From positions 186,001 to 250,000 of the forward strand of contig NZ_FTPQ01000003.1 in assembly GCF_900156435.1 (NCBI RefSeq): a stretch of 64,000 nt of DNA, written 5' to 3'. Positions 20,822 through 30,605 of this stretch are shown one piece after another. Made by a program: the position numbers and the translations under genes. Source of the DNA: Microbacterium sp. RU1D. Its GTDB lineage: Bacteria; Actinomycetota; Actinomycetes; Actinomycetales; Microbacteriaceae. The notes under the pieces were generated by a model, which was not told the origin of the DNA, made no database searches, and saw nothing but the letters and a program-made list of their open reading frames with translations. Position 1 is the first letter of the stretch. Each line of letters starts with the position of its first letter.

Positions 20822-21463
20822 TCAGTACCCGACGGTGAAGCGCTCCCGCGTGTGCGTCGGGTTCTCGATCTCGTCGAGCACGGCCACGGCGAAGTCGGCG
20901 CCGCCGATGAAGGAGTCTCCCCCGTCGTCGACGACGAGCACGTCACCGCCGTCGCGGTAGGAGCCGGTGCGCTCCCCCGGAGCCCACGAACCGAAGCCGC
21001 CGGCCGGGTGCACGTAGAACCAGTCACGGCCGGTGTCATCGGCCTGCAGGTCTTCCAGGATGCCAATGGCCTCGCGCGCCTCGGGCTTGTACTCCTCGGC
21101 GAAGCCGTCGGTGTCGATGAGGCGCGGTCCGCCCTCGGCGACGAGCGAGCCGCCGGCGCCGCCCACGACGCCCACCCGCACGTTCTCGGGAAGGGCGGTG
21201 ACGAGCTCCGCGATCGCCGGGCGGAGCTTGCCCTCCATGTCGCCGCGCGGTGCGACGGCCGACACGACGACGTCGACGCCCTCGAGCTGAGCGACGAGAC
21301 CCGGGACGTCGAGCACCGTCCCCTCCAGGTACGTGGCCCCCTCGACACGCTCGGTGGGGACCGTGCGGGCGATCGAGACGACGGTGTGGCCGCGACGGAC
21401 GGCCTCGGTCACGATGTGGCTGCCGGCGTAGCCGGTGCCTCCGATGACGGCGATGCGGGGCAT
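20822..21463 (-). CDS. NAD(P)-binding epimerase/NmrA-like protein
   Basis: 213 residues. The N-terminal Rossmann motif GGTGYAGSHIV (atypical SDR/NmrA type) binds NAD(P). The usual YxxxK catalytic pair is not seen, so it belongs with small NAD(P)H-binding regulators or redox proteins of the YwnB/YesF type. It lies 25 bp downstream of rlmB on the same strand and may be co-transcribed. Confidence 0.85.
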   Translation of the reverse strand: MPRIAVIGGTGYAGSHIVTEAVRRGHTVVSIARTVPTERVEGATYLEGTVLDVPGLVAQLEGVDVVVSAVAPRGDMEGKLRPAIAELVTALPENVRVGVVGGAGGSLVAEGGPRLIDTDGFAEEYKPEAREAIGILEDLQADDTGRDWFYVHPAGGFGSWAPGERTGSYRDGGDVLVVDDGGDSFIGGADFAVAVLDEIENPTHTRERFTVGY

Positions 21464-21488
21464 GGCGTTCCTTCCAAGGGGGCGGTGG

Positions 21489-22487
21489 TCAGAGGCTCGC
21501 GCGCAGAGTCGACACCTGGTACAGCGCGACGGATGCCGCGATACCGGCGTTGAGCGACTCCGTCGCTGCGGAGATCGGGATGGACACGACCTGGTCGCAC
21601 GTCTCCGTGACCAGGCGCGACAGGCCCTTGCCCTCGGAGCCGACGACGATCACGACCGGGCGGTCGGCGAGTTCGAGCGATGGCAGCGCCACATCGCCGT
21701 CGCCGGCGAGGCCGAGAACGAACACGCCCTGCTTCTTGAACTCCTTCAGCGTGGCAGTCAGGTTCGCGGCGAGCGCGACGGGGATGCGGGCTGCTGCTCC
21801 CGCGCTTGTCTTCCACGCGGCCGAGTTCACGCTCGCCGACCGGCGCTGGGGCAGGATGAGGCCCTGACCGCCGAACGCGCCCGTCGAGCGGATGATCGCG
21901 CCGAGGTTGCGGGGGTCGGTCACGCCGTCGAGGGCCACCAGCAGCGGCACCTCGCCGCGGTCGATGATCTGCTCGAGCAGGTCCTGCGGGTGGGCGTACG
22001 AGTACGGCGGCACTTTCAGGGCGACGCCCTGGTGCACACCGTCGAAGCCGGCCATGCGGTCGAGCTCGGGACGGGTGACCTCGAGGACGGGGATGCCGCG
22101 GTTCGTCGCGATCGACAGCATCTCCTTGACGCGGTCGTCCATCTCGACGCGCTGCGCGATGTACATCGCGGTGGCGGGGATCTTCGCCCGCAGCGCCTCG
22201 AGCACCGAGTTGCGGCCGGTGACGGTCTCGGTGTCGTCGGAGGCCTTGGGGCTCTTGCGGTTGGGGTTCCCGCCCACCGCGCGCACCCCGGGGCGCCCCT
22301 TTCCACCCGCCGCGGCGTAGCGCTCTTCGGCGGCCTTGCGCTTGCCGGCGGGGTGCCAGGCGCGGTCTTCGGCCTTGGGGGTCGGGCCGCGTCCCTCGAG
22401 CGCCTTGCGGGAGTGCCCGCCGGTGCCCTTGAGGGGGCCCTTCTTCTTGCCGGGGTTGCGTGCTCCCGGGCGTCCTGGCTTAGGCAT
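21489..22487 (-). CDS. rlmB: 23S rRNA (guanosine-2'-O)-methyltransferase, RlmB type
   Basis: 332 residues. A basic, Gly/Lys/Pro-rich N-terminal extension of about 85 residues, then the substrate-binding domain ([12 protein letters not shown]) and the SPOUT domain with knot motifs [23 protein letters not shown] and [15 protein letters not shown]. It methylates a guanosine ribose in 23S rRNA. ATG 22487 overlaps the end of cysS by 8 bp; the cysS-rlmB order is conserved in Actinobacteria. Confidence 0.96.
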   Translation of the reverse strand: MPKPGRPGARNPGKKKGPLKGTGGHSRKALEGRGPTPKAEDRAWHPAGKRKAAEERYAAAGGKGRPGVRAVGGNPNRKSPKASDDTETVTGRNSVLEALRAKIPATAMYIAQRVEMDDRVKEMLSIATNRGIPVLEVTRPELDRMAGFDGVHQGVALKVPPYSYAHPQDLLEQIIDRGEVPLLVALDGVTDPRNLGAIIRSTGAFGGQGLILPQRRSASVNSAAWKTSAGAAARIPVALAANLTATLKEFKKQGVFVLGLAGDGDVALPSLELADRPVVIVVGSEGKGLSRLVTETCDQVVSIPISAATESLNAGIAASVALYQVSTLRASL

Positions 22488-23874
22488 CGATACTCCAATT
22501 GGTTCCGGCCGGAGTGTCCTCCAGCGTGATTCCGGCGGCGGCGACGGCATCGCGGATGCGGTCGGCGGCAGCCCAGTCCTTGTCGGCGCGAGCGCGGGCG
22601 CGCTGCGCGATCATCTCCTGCACGAGGGCGTCGAGCGCCGCGTCGGCAGAATCCGTCGCCACGGCCGGCTCCGCGTCGTCCAGCCCCAGGATGCCGAGCA
22701 TCGCGGCGACCGAGCGGTATGCGCCGAGCGCCACGTCGCTATCTCCCGCATCGATGGCGGCGTTGCCGGCGCGCACGGTCTCGTGCAGCGTCGCGAGGGC
22801 CTGGGGCACTCCCAGGTCGTCATCCATCGCCGCGGCGAACTCCGCGGGGATATCCTCCGGAACGATCGCGAGGGCGTCTGCGGCGGTGGCCCGCAGCACG
22901 CGCTGGCGGAAGGTCGAGATGCGCTCGAGGGCGCTGGCCGCCTCGGCGAACGCCTTCTCCGACACGTCGAGGTTCGAGCGGTAGTGGGCCGCGGCGAGCG
23001 CGTACCGCACGACCCGGGGGTCGTGAGCGACGAGGACGTCGGCCGCGAGGGTGAAGTTGCCGAGCGACTTCGACATCTTCTGCCCGTCGACGGTAACCAG
23101 CCCGTTGTGCACCCAGTACCGCGCGAACGCGTCGCCCGCGGCGGTCGACTGCGCGATCTCGTTCTCATGATGCGGGAAGCGCAAATCGAGACCACCGCCG
23201 TGGATGTCGAACTCCGGTCCCAGATAGCGCCGCGACATGGCCGAGCACTCGATGTGCCAGCCAGGACGTCCCGCGCCCCACGGGGAGGCCCAGGTCGCGG
23301 AGTCCGGCTCGCCGTCCTTCGCGCCCTTCCACAGCGCGAAGTCGTGCGGGTCGCGCTTGCCGCGGGGGTCGGCGTCGGCGGCGGGCTCCATCGCATCCAG
23401 GCCCTGCCGCGTGAGCTCGCCGTAGGCGGGCCACGAGCGCACATCGAAGTAGACGTCGCCCGCGGCGGCATAGGCGTGTCCGCGCTCGATGAGCTCGGCG
23501 ATGAGCTCCTGCATCTGCGTCACCGAGGCGGTCGCGCGCGGTTCGTAGGTGGGGGGCAGGATGCCGACGGCGGCGTAGGCCCGCGTGAACTCGAGCTCCA
23601 TCCGATACGCGAGCGCCCACCACGGCTCCTCGGCCGTGGCGTTGGCGAGCACCTTGTCGTCGATGTCGGTGACGTTGCGCACGAAGGTGACGCGGCCGAA
23701 ACGGTGCCCGAGCCAGCGGCGGAGCAGGTCGAAGGCGAGAGCGGCCCGGACGTGGCCGATGTGCGGCCCCGACTGCACGGTCGGTCCGCAGACGTAGAGG
23801 GTGACGTTCGAGGGGTCGAGAGGGACGAACTCGCGCAGAGCCTGCGCTTTCGTGTCATACAGCCGAACGGTCAC
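22480..23874 (-). CDS. cysS: Cysteinyl-tRNA synthetase
   Basis: 464 residues. Class I signature GPHIGHVR and KMSKS ([10 protein letters not shown]) are present, with the zinc ligands of CysRS including C29 (YVCGPTV) and the WHIECSAM segment, and the HHENEIAQ motif. It charges tRNA-Cys. It starts on ATG 23874 and overlaps rlmB downstream. Confidence 0.98.
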   Translation of the reverse strand: MTVRLYDTKAQALREFVPLDPSNVTLYVCGPTVQSGPHIGHVRAALAFDLLRRWLGHRFGRVTFVRNVTDIDDKVLANATAEEPWWALAYRMELEFTRAYAAVGILPPTYEPRATASVTQMQELIAELIERGHAYAAAGDVYFDVRSWPAYGELTRQGLDAMEPAADADPRGKRDPHDFALWKGAKDGEPDSATWASPWGAGRPGWHIECSAMSRRYLGPEFDIHGGGLDLRFPHHENEIAQSTAAGDAFARYWVHNGLVTVDGQKMSKSLGNFTLAADVLVAHDPRVVRYALAAAHYRSNLDVSEKAFAEAASALERISTFRQRVLRATAADALAIVPEDIPAEFAAAMDDDLGVPQALATLHETVRAGNAAIDAGDSDVALGAYRSVAAMLGILGLDDAEPAVATDSADAALDALVQEMIAQRARARADKDWAAADRIRDAVAAAGITLEDTPAGTNWSIDA

Positions 23875-23942
23875 TCTCCCAGCCTACCGGCCGCCCCTCC
23901 GCGCGACCCGTGCGTGAAACACGACCCGGCTAGGGTGCCGGG

Positions 23943-24404
23943 GTGCCCCTCCTGATCCGCCCCGACGACCTGTCCTCCGATGCCACCCGCGCCCTCGTCA
24001 TCGCGCACCTCGCGGGCATGCACGAGAACACCCCCGCCGAGAGCGTGCACGCCCTCGACCTCGACGGGCTCACCGCCGACGGCATCACGGTCTGGTCGGC
24101 CTGGGTCGACGACGAACTCGCCGGGATCGGCGCCTGCAAAGACCTCGGCGACGCGCGCGCGGAACTCAAGTCGATGCGCGTCGTCGACGCGTTCCTCGGG
24201 CAGGGCATCGGACGCGCGATCCTCCGTCACATCGTCGAGGACGCGCAGGAGCGCGGCATCCGCAGTCTCTGGCTGGAGACGGGCAGCACCGACGACTTCC
24301 TCCCCGCGCGCCGACTGTATGCCAGCGAGGGTTTCGAGGAGTGTGCGCCGTTCCCGCCCTACGCGGCCGATCCGCTGTCGACGTTCATGACGCGGCGGCT
24401 CTGA
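23943..24404 (+). CDS. GNAT-family N-acetyltransferase
   Basis: 153 residues from GTG 23943. The acetyl-CoA loop is visible as LGQGIGRAILRHIV within motif A, followed by ARRLYASEGFEECAPF typical of GNAT motif B. The substrate is unknown. It lies on the opposite strand between cysS and ispDF, so it interrupts the otherwise conserved order. Confidence 0.92.
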   Translation: MPLLIRPDDLSSDATRALVIAHLAGMHENTPAESVHALDLDGLTADGITVWSAWVDDELAGIGACKDLGDARAELKSMRVVDAFLGQGIGRAILRHIVEDAQERGIRSLWLETGSTDDFLPARRLYASEGFEECAPFPPYAADPLSTFMTRRL

Positions 24405-24413
24405 CGCCTTCGC

Positions 24414-25616
24414 TCAGGCGGGCACCACGAGCGCGGTCGCGAAAGCGGCGACGCCCTCGGTCCGCCCGGTGAAGCCGAGGCCGTCAGTGGTCGTGGCGCT
24501 CACCGAGACGGGGGCGCCCACGGCTGCCGAGAGAATTCGCTCCGCCTCGACGCGTCGCGCGGCGAACCGCGGCCGGTTGGCCTGCACCTGGACCGAGACG
24601 TTGCCCACCCGCCAGCCCGCGGCCGCGAGCAGCCCGACCGTGTGTGAGAGAAAGGCATCGGCGTGGGCGCCGGCGAACTCGGGGCGATCCGTGCCGAAGT
24701 GCGTGCCGATGTCACCCAGACCGGCGGCGGCGAGCAGCGCATCGACGATCGCGTGGGCGACGGCGTCGCCGTCGGAGTGCCCGGACAGGGCGATCTCCCC
24801 GGGCCACTCGAGCCCCGCGAGCCAGAGCGCTCCCTCGCCGCCGAACGCGTGCACGTCGGTTCCGATGCCCACCTGCGGTCCGCGCGGCGCCGGCGCGGGG
24901 GGAACTTCGGGCGACGGTCGCCCGGCGAGAAGCGCTCGCGCGCGGTCGAGGTCGGGTGCCGTGGTGATCTTGAACGCCGTCGCGTCCCCCTCGACGGTCA
25001 TCACGGGGTGACCGACGGATGCCACGGCCGCGGCGTCGTCGGTGTGATCGGCCTCCGCATCACGCAGCGCCGCGGCGAGAACGTCGCGGCGGAATCCCTG
25101 CGGGGTCTGCGCCGCCGCCAACTCCGAGCGGTCGACCGCCGCGATCACGCGCCCGTCGGCGGGGTCGATGCGTTTGATCGTGTCGACCACCGGCATGGCC
25201 GGGATGACGGCGACGGCGCCCGCGTCGATCGCCGCGACGACGCGGTCGAACACCGCGGGAGGCGTGAGCGCGCGTGCCGCGTCGTGGACGAGGACGATGT
25301 CGACATCCGCCCACAGCGCCGCAAGACCCGCGGACACGGATTCCTGACGCGTCTGTCCGCCCGTGACGACGGAGACGAGATCCGCGCGCGCCCCTGCGGC
25401 GTCGCGCGCGTCGGTGAGGGCGTCGCCCTCGAAACCGTGCGGCACGACGATGACCACCTGCGCGGCCTCTGCCGCGAAGACACCGCGAAGGGCGTGGTGC
25501 AGGATGGTGCGCTCGTCCAAGCCGACGAAGGCTTTGGGCGCGCCACCTCGCAAACGGGTGCCGGAACCGGCGGCGACGACGACGACCGCGAGGCGCGGAA
25601 CCGGAGTGAGAGTCAC
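24414..25616 (-). CDS. ispDF: Bifunctional IspD/IspF (MEP pathway)
   Basis: 400 residues from GTG 25616. Residues about 1-230 are IspD (CDP-ME synthase: [34 protein letters not shown]). Residues about 245-400 are IspF (MEcPP synthase: [28 protein letters not shown]). It catalyses two non-consecutive steps of isoprenoid precursor synthesis. Mycobacteria have the two as separate adjacent genes; here they are fused, a common arrangement elsewhere. Confidence 0.97.
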   Translation of the reverse strand: MTLTPVPRLAVVVVAAGSGTRLRGGAPKAFVGLDERTILHHALRGVFAAEAAQVVIVVPHGFEGDALTDARDAAGARADLVSVVTGGQTRQESVSAGLAALWADVDIVLVHDAARALTPPAVFDRVVAAIDAGAVAVIPAMPVVDTIKRIDPADGRVIAAVDRSELAAAQTPQGFRRDVLAAALRDAEADHTDDAAAVASVGHPVMTVEGDATAFKITTAPDLDRARALLAGRPSPEVPPAPAPRGPQVGIGTDVHAFGGEGALWLAGLEWPGEIALSGHSDGDAVAHAIVDALLAAAGLGDIGTHFGTDRPEFAGAHADAFLSHTVGLLAAAGWRVGNVSVQVQANRPRFAARRVEAERILSAAVGAPVSVSATTTDGLGFTGRTEGVAAFATALVVPA

Positions 25617-25664
25617 CCGTTCAAGCTAGCGCGACAGCGCGCGGGCGGTAGCCGCGACGACGAA

Positions 25665-25692
25665 CGGCGCGCGCCCCGGAGGACGCGCGCCG
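25665..25692. terminator. Hairpin between carD and ispDF
   Basis: 9-bp perfect stem (25665-25673 with 25684-25692) and a 10-nt loop, 12 bp beyond the carD stop. It may attenuate rather than stop transcription into ispDF. Confidence 0.55.
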
Positions 25693-25704
25693 ATGTCGAA
25701 GACG

Positions 25705-26187
25705 TCAGGAGGCGAGGACCTCGTCGAGCACGACGCTCGCACGGTCTTCGTCGGTCTTCTCGGCCAGAGCGAGCTCCGACACGAGGATCTGACGCGCCTT
25801 GGCGAGCATGCGCTTCTCGCCGGCGGAGAGGCCGCGGTCCTGATCGCGGCGCCACAGGTCGCGGACGACCTCGCTGACCTTGATCACATCGCCCGAAGCG
25901 AGCTTCTCGAGGTTCGCCTTGTAACGGCGCGACCAGTTGGTCGGCTCCTCCGTGAAGGGCGCACGGAGCACCTCGAAGACGCGGTCGAGACCCTCCTTGC
26001 CGATAACGTCACGGACGCCGACGAGGTCGACGTTGTCGGCAGGGACCTCGATCACGAGGTCTCCCTGGGTGACGTTGAGCTTCAGGTATTTCTTCGTCTC
26101 ACCCTTGATAACGCGTTCCTTGACCTCGATGATCGTGGCCGCGCCATGGTGCGGGTAAACGACGGTCTCGCCAACCTCAAAAAGCAT
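25705..26187 (-). CDS. carD: CarD-family RNA polymerase-binding transcription factor
   Basis: 160 residues. The N-terminal Tudor-like RNAP-interacting domain starts [19 protein letters not shown], and the C-terminal helical DNA-binding domain includes the tryptophan-bearing segment [15 protein letters not shown] that in mycobacterial CarD contacts the upstream edge of the bubble. It stabilises open complexes and affects rRNA promoter strength. The divergent LpqE-like lipoprotein and downstream ispDF match the mycobacterial gene order. Confidence 0.97.
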   Translation of the reverse strand: MLFEVGETVVYPHHGAATIIEVKERVIKGETKKYLKLNVTQGDLVIEVPADNVDLVGVRDVIGKEGLDRVFEVLRAPFTEEPTNWSRRYKANLEKLASGDVIKVSEVVRDLWRRDQDRGLSAGEKRMLAKARQILVSELALAEKTDEDRASVVLDEVLAS

Positions 26188-26371
26188 GGAGTTATGTCCT
26201 TTCGGCAACATCCAGGATACCACAGGCCCGCATGCGCTAGAGTTCCGCCCACCCCGGCGACCCCACCCCCGCACCGCTCCTCCTCGCGCGAGTGGGACGC
26301 CGGCGGGGCCGGGTCGTCGCCTCGGACCGCGTAGGATGATTCCGATGTCGTCTGCCGTTCTTGGAGGATCC

Positions 26372-26935
26372 GTGAAAACGCGCCTGATCGCGTCCATCGC
26401 CGTGGGTGCCGCTGTCGTGCTGGGCACGACGGGGTGCAACCTCATCGCACCGCAGGCGACCACCATCGACTATTCCGCCTCCGACGGCGTGAACGTACCC
26501 GCCGCGGCCGGTCCGCTCCACGTGCGCAACGCGCTCATCGTCGCCGACGAAGAGGGCACGACGGGCAACCTCGTCGCCGCGATCGTCAACGACACGACCG
26601 ACTCGCTCACGCTGCGCATCGAGGTCGGCGAGGGGTCGTCGGCCGTGAAGACGAACGTGACCGTTCCGGCCAACCGCACCCTGAGCCTCGGCGACCTCAC
26701 CAGCGAGACCGAGCCCCTCCGCCTCGACGACATCGAGGCCGTGCCCGGGTCCACCATCCCGGTCTACTTCCAGTCGGGTGACGGCGAAGGCTCGCTCATG
26801 CAGGTGCCCGTGCTCGACGGTGCCCTCGAGTACCTCTCCCCGCTGGCGCCGACGCCGCTGCCGTCCTTCTCGGCGACCCCTGTCCCGGTCATGCCGACCG
26901 TGACCCCCTCGCCCTCCGAGACCCCCGCGTCCTGA
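26372..26935 (+). CDS. LpqE-like lipoprotein
   Basis: 187 residues from GTG 26372 with GGAGG upstream. The signal peptide ends in GTTGC, the acylation Cys being residue 22. The mature part is an immunoglobulin-like beta domain (about 40-150), followed by a Pro/Thr/Ser-rich tail. Position, size and divergence from carD match LpqE of M. tuberculosis. The molecular function is unknown. Confidence 0.85.
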   Translation: MKTRLIASIAVGAAVVLGTTGCNLIAPQATTIDYSASDGVNVPAAAGPLHVRNALIVADEEGTTGNLVAAIVNDTTDSLTLRIEVGEGSSAVKTNVTVPANRTLSLGDLTSETEPLRLDDIEAVPGSTIPVYFQSGDGEGSLMQVPVLDGALEYLSPLAPTPLPSFSATPVPVMPTVTPSPSETPAS

Positions 26936-26940
26936 TCTCG

Positions 26941-26982
26941 ACGAGGAAGGCGCCGACGGTTCTCCGTCGGCGCCTTCCTCGT
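26941..26982. terminator. Bidirectional terminator, 19-bp stem
   Basis: A perfect 19-bp stem (26941-26959 with 26964-26982) around the loop TTCT, between the convergent lipoprotein and response-regulator genes. Confidence 0.88.
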
Positions 26983-27000
26983 TCTCGGGCGAGGCGCGTG

Positions 27001-27684
27001 TCAGGCCTCGAAGCGGTAGCCGAGGCCGCGGACCGTGACGAGCATGCTGGGCTCGCTGGGGTTCTGCTCGATCCGCGAGCGGATGCGCTTGATGTGCACG
27101 TCGAGCGTCTTGGTGTCGCCGAAGTAATCGGTCCCCCAGACCCGATCGATGAGCTGGCCGCGCGTCAGCACCCGTCCGGCGTTGCGCATGAGCACCTCGA
27201 GGAGTTCGAACTCCTTCAGGGGGATGCTGATCTCGGTCCCGTCGACGGCCACCGTGTGGCGGTCGATGTCGAGCACGACCCGCCCGCCGGAGAGCACGCG
27301 GTCGTCGAGGTCGGCGTCATCCGGGGTGCGGCGGCGCAGCACGGCGCGCATGCGCGCGAGCAGCTCCCGCGTGGAGTAGGGCTTCGTGACGTAGTCGTCG
27401 GCGCCGAGCTCGAGGCCCACCACGATGTCGACCTCGGAGTCCTTCGCGGTGAGCATGATGATCGGCACCTGTGAGGTCAGCCGTAGCTGGCGACAGACCT
27501 CCGTGCCCGGCATGCCGGGGAGCATGAGGTCCAGCAGCAGGATGTCGGCCCCCCGCTCGCGGAAGGCGGCCAGCGCGAGAGCGCCGTCCTCGGCGATCTC
27601 GACCTCGTACCCCTCCCGGCGCAGCAGGTAGGCCAGCGGGTCGGCGAGGTCGGGCTCGTCCTCGACGATCAGAACGCGGGTCAT
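27001..27684 (-). CDS. regX3: Phosphate-responsive response regulator RegX3
   Basis: 227 residues. The receiver domain has acidic pocket E8/D9, phospho-acceptor D52, T79 and K101; the winged helix contains IPLKEFELLEVLMRNAGRVL and the recognition-helix region. It is translationally coupled to senX3 (4-bp overlap) and sits near phoU and gpmA, as in mycobacteria. When phosphorylated it should activate pst and other Pho genes through GTTCACC-type direct repeats. Confidence 0.95.
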   Translation of the reverse strand: MTRVLIVEDEPDLADPLAYLLRREGYEVEIAEDGALALAAFRERGADILLLDLMLPGMPGTEVCRQLRLTSQVPIIMLTAKDSEVDIVVGLELGADDYVTKPYSTRELLARMRAVLRRRTPDDADLDDRVLSGGRVVLDIDRHTVAVDGTEISIPLKEFELLEVLMRNAGRVLTRGQLIDRVWGTDYFGDTKTLDVHIKRIRSRIEQNPSEPSMLVTVRGLGYRFEA

Positions 27685-28895
27685 GCGGTGTCTCCCTTCG
27701 CGGGTGCGGCGGTCGCTGAGGCGGCCTTGCGGCCCTTGCGACGCGGTTTGGAACGGGCGCCGTCGAGATCGGGAGCCTCGGACAGCGGAAGGCGGATGGT
27801 GAAGGTCGAGCCGCGAGCGGGTTTGGACCACAGGCGGACTTCGCCGCCGTGACGCTGCACCGCGTGCTTGACGATGGAGAGGCCGAGGCCCGTTCCCCCG
27901 GTTCGCCGCGAGCGGGCCTGATCAGCGCGGTAGAAACGTTCGAACACCCGGTGCTGGTCGCTCTCGGGGATGCCGATGCCCCGGTCGGTGACGGCGATCT
28001 CGACCACCCCGTCGTCGAGCTTCACGCCGACGCCGACCTTCGACCCCTCCGGGGAGTAGGCGATCGCGTTCGCGACGAGGTTGCCGAGCGCCTCGGTGAG
28101 GATCTGCGGCTCGCCGCGCACCCACAGCCCCTTGGTGCCCCCGCGGACGACAGTGACCTGGGCTGCGTCGGCCTGCACCGTGTACGCCTCGACCGCCGCG
28201 GTGACGACCTCGTCGATCGACACGTCGCGCACGTCGCGCAGCTCGTCGGCCGCCTGCAGACGGGACAGGCTCAGGATGCGATTGACCAGGGCGCTCAACC
28301 GGGTCACCTCGGCCAGCAGACGCGTCGAGAAGTGGCGCACCTGGGCGGGATCGTCGGCGGCGGACTCGATGGCCTCGGCCAGCAGGCTCACGGCCCCGAC
28401 GGGCGTCTTCAGCTCGTGGCTGGTGTTGGCGACGAAGTCGCGCCGCATCTCCTCGACGCGCTCCCGCTCGGTGATGTCGCGCAGCACCAGAAGGGTCAGG
28501 CGCCCCGAGATCGGGGTGGCGCGCACGGCGACGAGACGCGGCTCCGCCGGGGCCGCGCCTCGACGCAGCCGCAGGTTCTCGGCGATCCCCGCTCCCGTGT
28601 CGCGGGCGACCCGGGCGACGCGCTTGAGCTCCTCGCTCGCGATGACCTCGCCGGCGTGCACGCCGAACACCTCCGCCGCCGGGGACAGCGCCAGCACCGT
28701 CGACGAAGTGTCGCACACGAAGGCGGGGTCGTCCATCGCATCCAGCATGGCCTCCACGCCCTCCGGCACCTCGGTCGAGGTCTGCGCCAGAGTGCGGTTC
28801 CGGGCGCGGATGGCTCCGGCGATGAGGCCGACCACCGCGGCTCCGATGAGGAGACCCGCCAGGAGCGCGAGCAGCGAGAGCTGCGGTTGTTCCAT
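27681..28895 (-). CDS. senX3: Phosphate sensor histidine kinase SenX3
   Basis: 404 residues. One or two N-terminal membrane helices (about 7-30), a PAS-like domain (about 45-140), DHp with H160 (NTSHELKTPVGAVSLL) and HATPase_c with boxes NLVANAIAY, DRGIGIPE and TGLGLSIV. The C-terminal 30 residues are basic and Ala-rich. It senses phosphate indirectly through PstSCAB/PhoU. Divergent from phoU. Confidence 0.95.
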   Translation of the reverse strand: MEQPQLSLLALLAGLLIGAAVVGLIAGAIRARNRTLAQTSTEVPEGVEAMLDAMDDPAFVCDTSSTVLALSPAAEVFGVHAGEVIASEELKRVARVARDTGAGIAENLRLRRGAAPAEPRLVAVRATPISGRLTLLVLRDITERERVEEMRRDFVANTSHELKTPVGAVSLLAEAIESAADDPAQVRHFSTRLLAEVTRLSALVNRILSLSRLQAADELRDVRDVSIDEVVTAAVEAYTVQADAAQVTVVRGGTKGLWVRGEPQILTEALGNLVANAIAYSPEGSKVGVGVKLDDGVVEIAVTDRGIGIPESDQHRVFERFYRADQARSRRTGGTGLGLSIVKHAVQRHGGEVRLWSKPARGSTFTIRLPLSEAPDLDGARSKPRRKGRKAASATAAPAKGDTA

Positions 28896-28922
28896 ACCCA
28901 CAGCGTAAAGGGGAGGATGCGG

Positions 28923-28969
28923 CGTCACCCGCCGTTCACCCCCGCCCCCGCCTCGGCAGCGGCTACTAT
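28923..28969. promoter_or_regulatory. PHO box and promoter between senX3 and phoU
   Basis: CGTCACC (28923-28929) and GTTCACC (28934-28940) are 7-mers repeated at an 11-bp period, the arrangement of actinobacterial PHO boxes. A -10-like TACTAT lies at 28964-28969, so a RegX3 dimer would sit against the -35 of the phoU promoter. The site is also 28 bp upstream of the senX3 start on the other strand. Confidence 0.65.
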
Positions 28970-29067
28970 TCACTGTCACAGCACCACTCGTTAACCTTCG
29001 CTGGGAAGAATCCCCGAGGGTTGCGGAACACCCTTGTGCCGTGCCGCCGACGAGGAAGGTACCCGCG

Positions 29068-29745
29068 ATGCGCGAAGTATTCCATCAGTCCCTCGAGGAC
29101 GTCCAGAGCCGCCTGGTCGAGATCGCCGACCTGGTGACGATCGCCATCGACCGCGCCACGCGCGCCTTCGGCACGAGCGACGTCTCCCTCGCCGAAGAGG
29201 TCATCGAAGCCGACGCAGTCATCGACGAGAAGGCCGTTGAGCTCGACGAGCTGGCCATCGAGATCCTGGCCCGCCAGCAGCCCGTCGCCCGCGATCTGCG
29301 CATCGTCGTCACCGCTCTGCGCGTGAGCGCATCGCTCGAGCGCATGGGCGACATGGCCGAGCACATCGCCCAGCTCGCGCGCTCGCGCTTCCCCGAGCGC
29401 GCCATCCCCAAGGGCCTGCGCACGACGTTCACCCGCATGGGCGAGCTCGACGTCGAGGTGGCCCGCAAGCTCGCCGAACTGCTCCGCACGCAGGATCTGC
29501 GCATCGCGGAGTCCATCCGCGACACCGACGACGACATCGACGAGCTGCACATCAGCGTGTTCGAGAAGGTCCTCGGCGAGTCGTGGAAGGGCGAGGCCAC
29601 CGCCACGGTCGACGCGACCCTCGCGAGCCGCTACCACGAGCGCTTCGCCGACCACGCGGTCTCCGTCGCCAAGAAGGTCGTCTACCTCGCCACGGGCGAC
29701 TGGGCCGGCGCCGACGAAGAGGCCGAGCCCAGCCCGGCCATCTGA
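29068..29745 (+). CDS. phoU: Phosphate signalling protein PhoU
   Basis: 225 residues, two homologous three-helix bundles, each with the metal-binding E/D-x-x-x-D pattern (SLERMGDMAEHI in the first half, RYHERFADHAVSV in the second). It modulates the kinase/phosphatase balance of SenX3 and Pst transport. GAGGAAGG precedes ATG 29068. Confidence 0.96.
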   Translation: MREVFHQSLEDVQSRLVEIADLVTIAIDRATRAFGTSDVSLAEEVIEADAVIDEKAVELDELAIEILARQQPVARDLRIVVTALRVSASLERMGDMAEHIAQLARSRFPERAIPKGLRTTFTRMGELDVEVARKLAELLRTQDLRIAESIRDTDDDIDELHISVFEKVLGESWKGEATATVDATLASRYHERFADHAVSVAKKVVYLATGDWAGADEEAEPSPAI

Positions 29746-29753
29746 CCGTAGAC

Positions 29754-29795
29754 ACGACGAAGGGGTGGATGCCATGGCATCCACCCCTTCGTCGT
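29754..29795. terminator. Bidirectional terminator between phoU and gpmA
   Basis: A perfect 42-nt palindrome (29754-29774 with 29775-29795) between convergent genes. Its centre is GGATGCCATGGCATCC, i.e. the recurrent word GGATGCC next to its own complement. Confidence 0.85.
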
Positions 29796-29800
29796 CGGTG

Positions 29801-30547
29801 TCAGTGCTTGTTGCCCTGCGCGGCGACCGCCGCGGCTCCGGCGGCGGCGGCCTCGGGGTCGAGGTACTCGCCCGGACCGAGCGGCTTCATGTCGTCGTCG
29901 AGACGGTAGACGAGCGGAATGCCGGTGGGGATGTTCAGCTCGGCGATGTCGGCGTCGCTGATCCCCTCGAGGTGCTTCACGAGGCCTCGCAGGGAGTTGC
30001 CGTGAGCGGTCACGAGCACGGTCTTGCCGGACTGCAGATCGGGCACGATGTCGGAGTGCCAGTAGGGCAGCATGCGGTCGATGACGATGGCGAGCGACTC
30101 GGTGTCGGGCACCTCGCCGTCGATGCCCACGTAGCGCGGGTCGCCGACCTGGCTGTACTGGTCGTCGGCGGGCAGCGGCGGCGGCGGCACGTCGAACGAA
30201 CGGCGCCACAGCATGAACTGCTCGTTGCCGAACTCCTCGAGGGTCTGCGCCTTGTCCTTGCCCTGCAGCGCACCGTAGTGACGCTCGTTCAGACGCCACG
30301 AGCGCTTCACCGGGATCCACAGGCGGTCGGCCGCGTCGAGCGCGATGTTCGCCGTCTGGATCGCGCGGCTCAGCACCGAGGTGTGCAGCACGTCGGGAAG
30401 CACGCCGGACTCGGCCAGCAGCTCGCCGCCGCGCTTCGCCTCGTCCTTGCCCTGGTCGGTGAGTCGCACGTCGACCCAGCCGGTGAACTGGTTGGTCTTG
30501 TTCCACTCGCTCTGCCCGTGGCGGAGGAGGATCAGCGTGTGAGGCAT
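29801..30547 (-). CDS. gpmA: 2,3-bisphosphoglycerate-dependent phosphoglycerate mutase
   Basis: 248 residues. The phosphohistidine signature [12 protein letters not shown] is at the N-terminus; the second catalytic His is in [15 protein letters not shown], and [15 protein letters not shown] is family-specific. It interconverts 3- and 2-phosphoglycerate in glycolysis. Adjacent to senX3-regX3 in mycobacteria too. Confidence 0.97.
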   Translation of the reverse strand: MPHTLILLRHGQSEWNKTNQFTGWVDVRLTDQGKDEAKRGGELLAESGVLPDVLHTSVLSRAIQTANIALDAADRLWIPVKRSWRLNERHYGALQGKDKAQTLEEFGNEQFMLWRRSFDVPPPPLPADDQYSQVGDPRYVGIDGEVPDTESLAIVIDRMLPYWHSDIVPDLQSGKTVLVTAHGNSLRGLVKHLEGISDADIAELNIPTGIPLVYRLDDDMKPLGPGEYLDPEAAAAGAAAVAAQGNKH

Positions 30548-30605
30548 GACTCCATGCTATCGACGCGGGGCCCGCGCTCCCGAGCGTTGCTGGCATCATG
30601 TCCGA

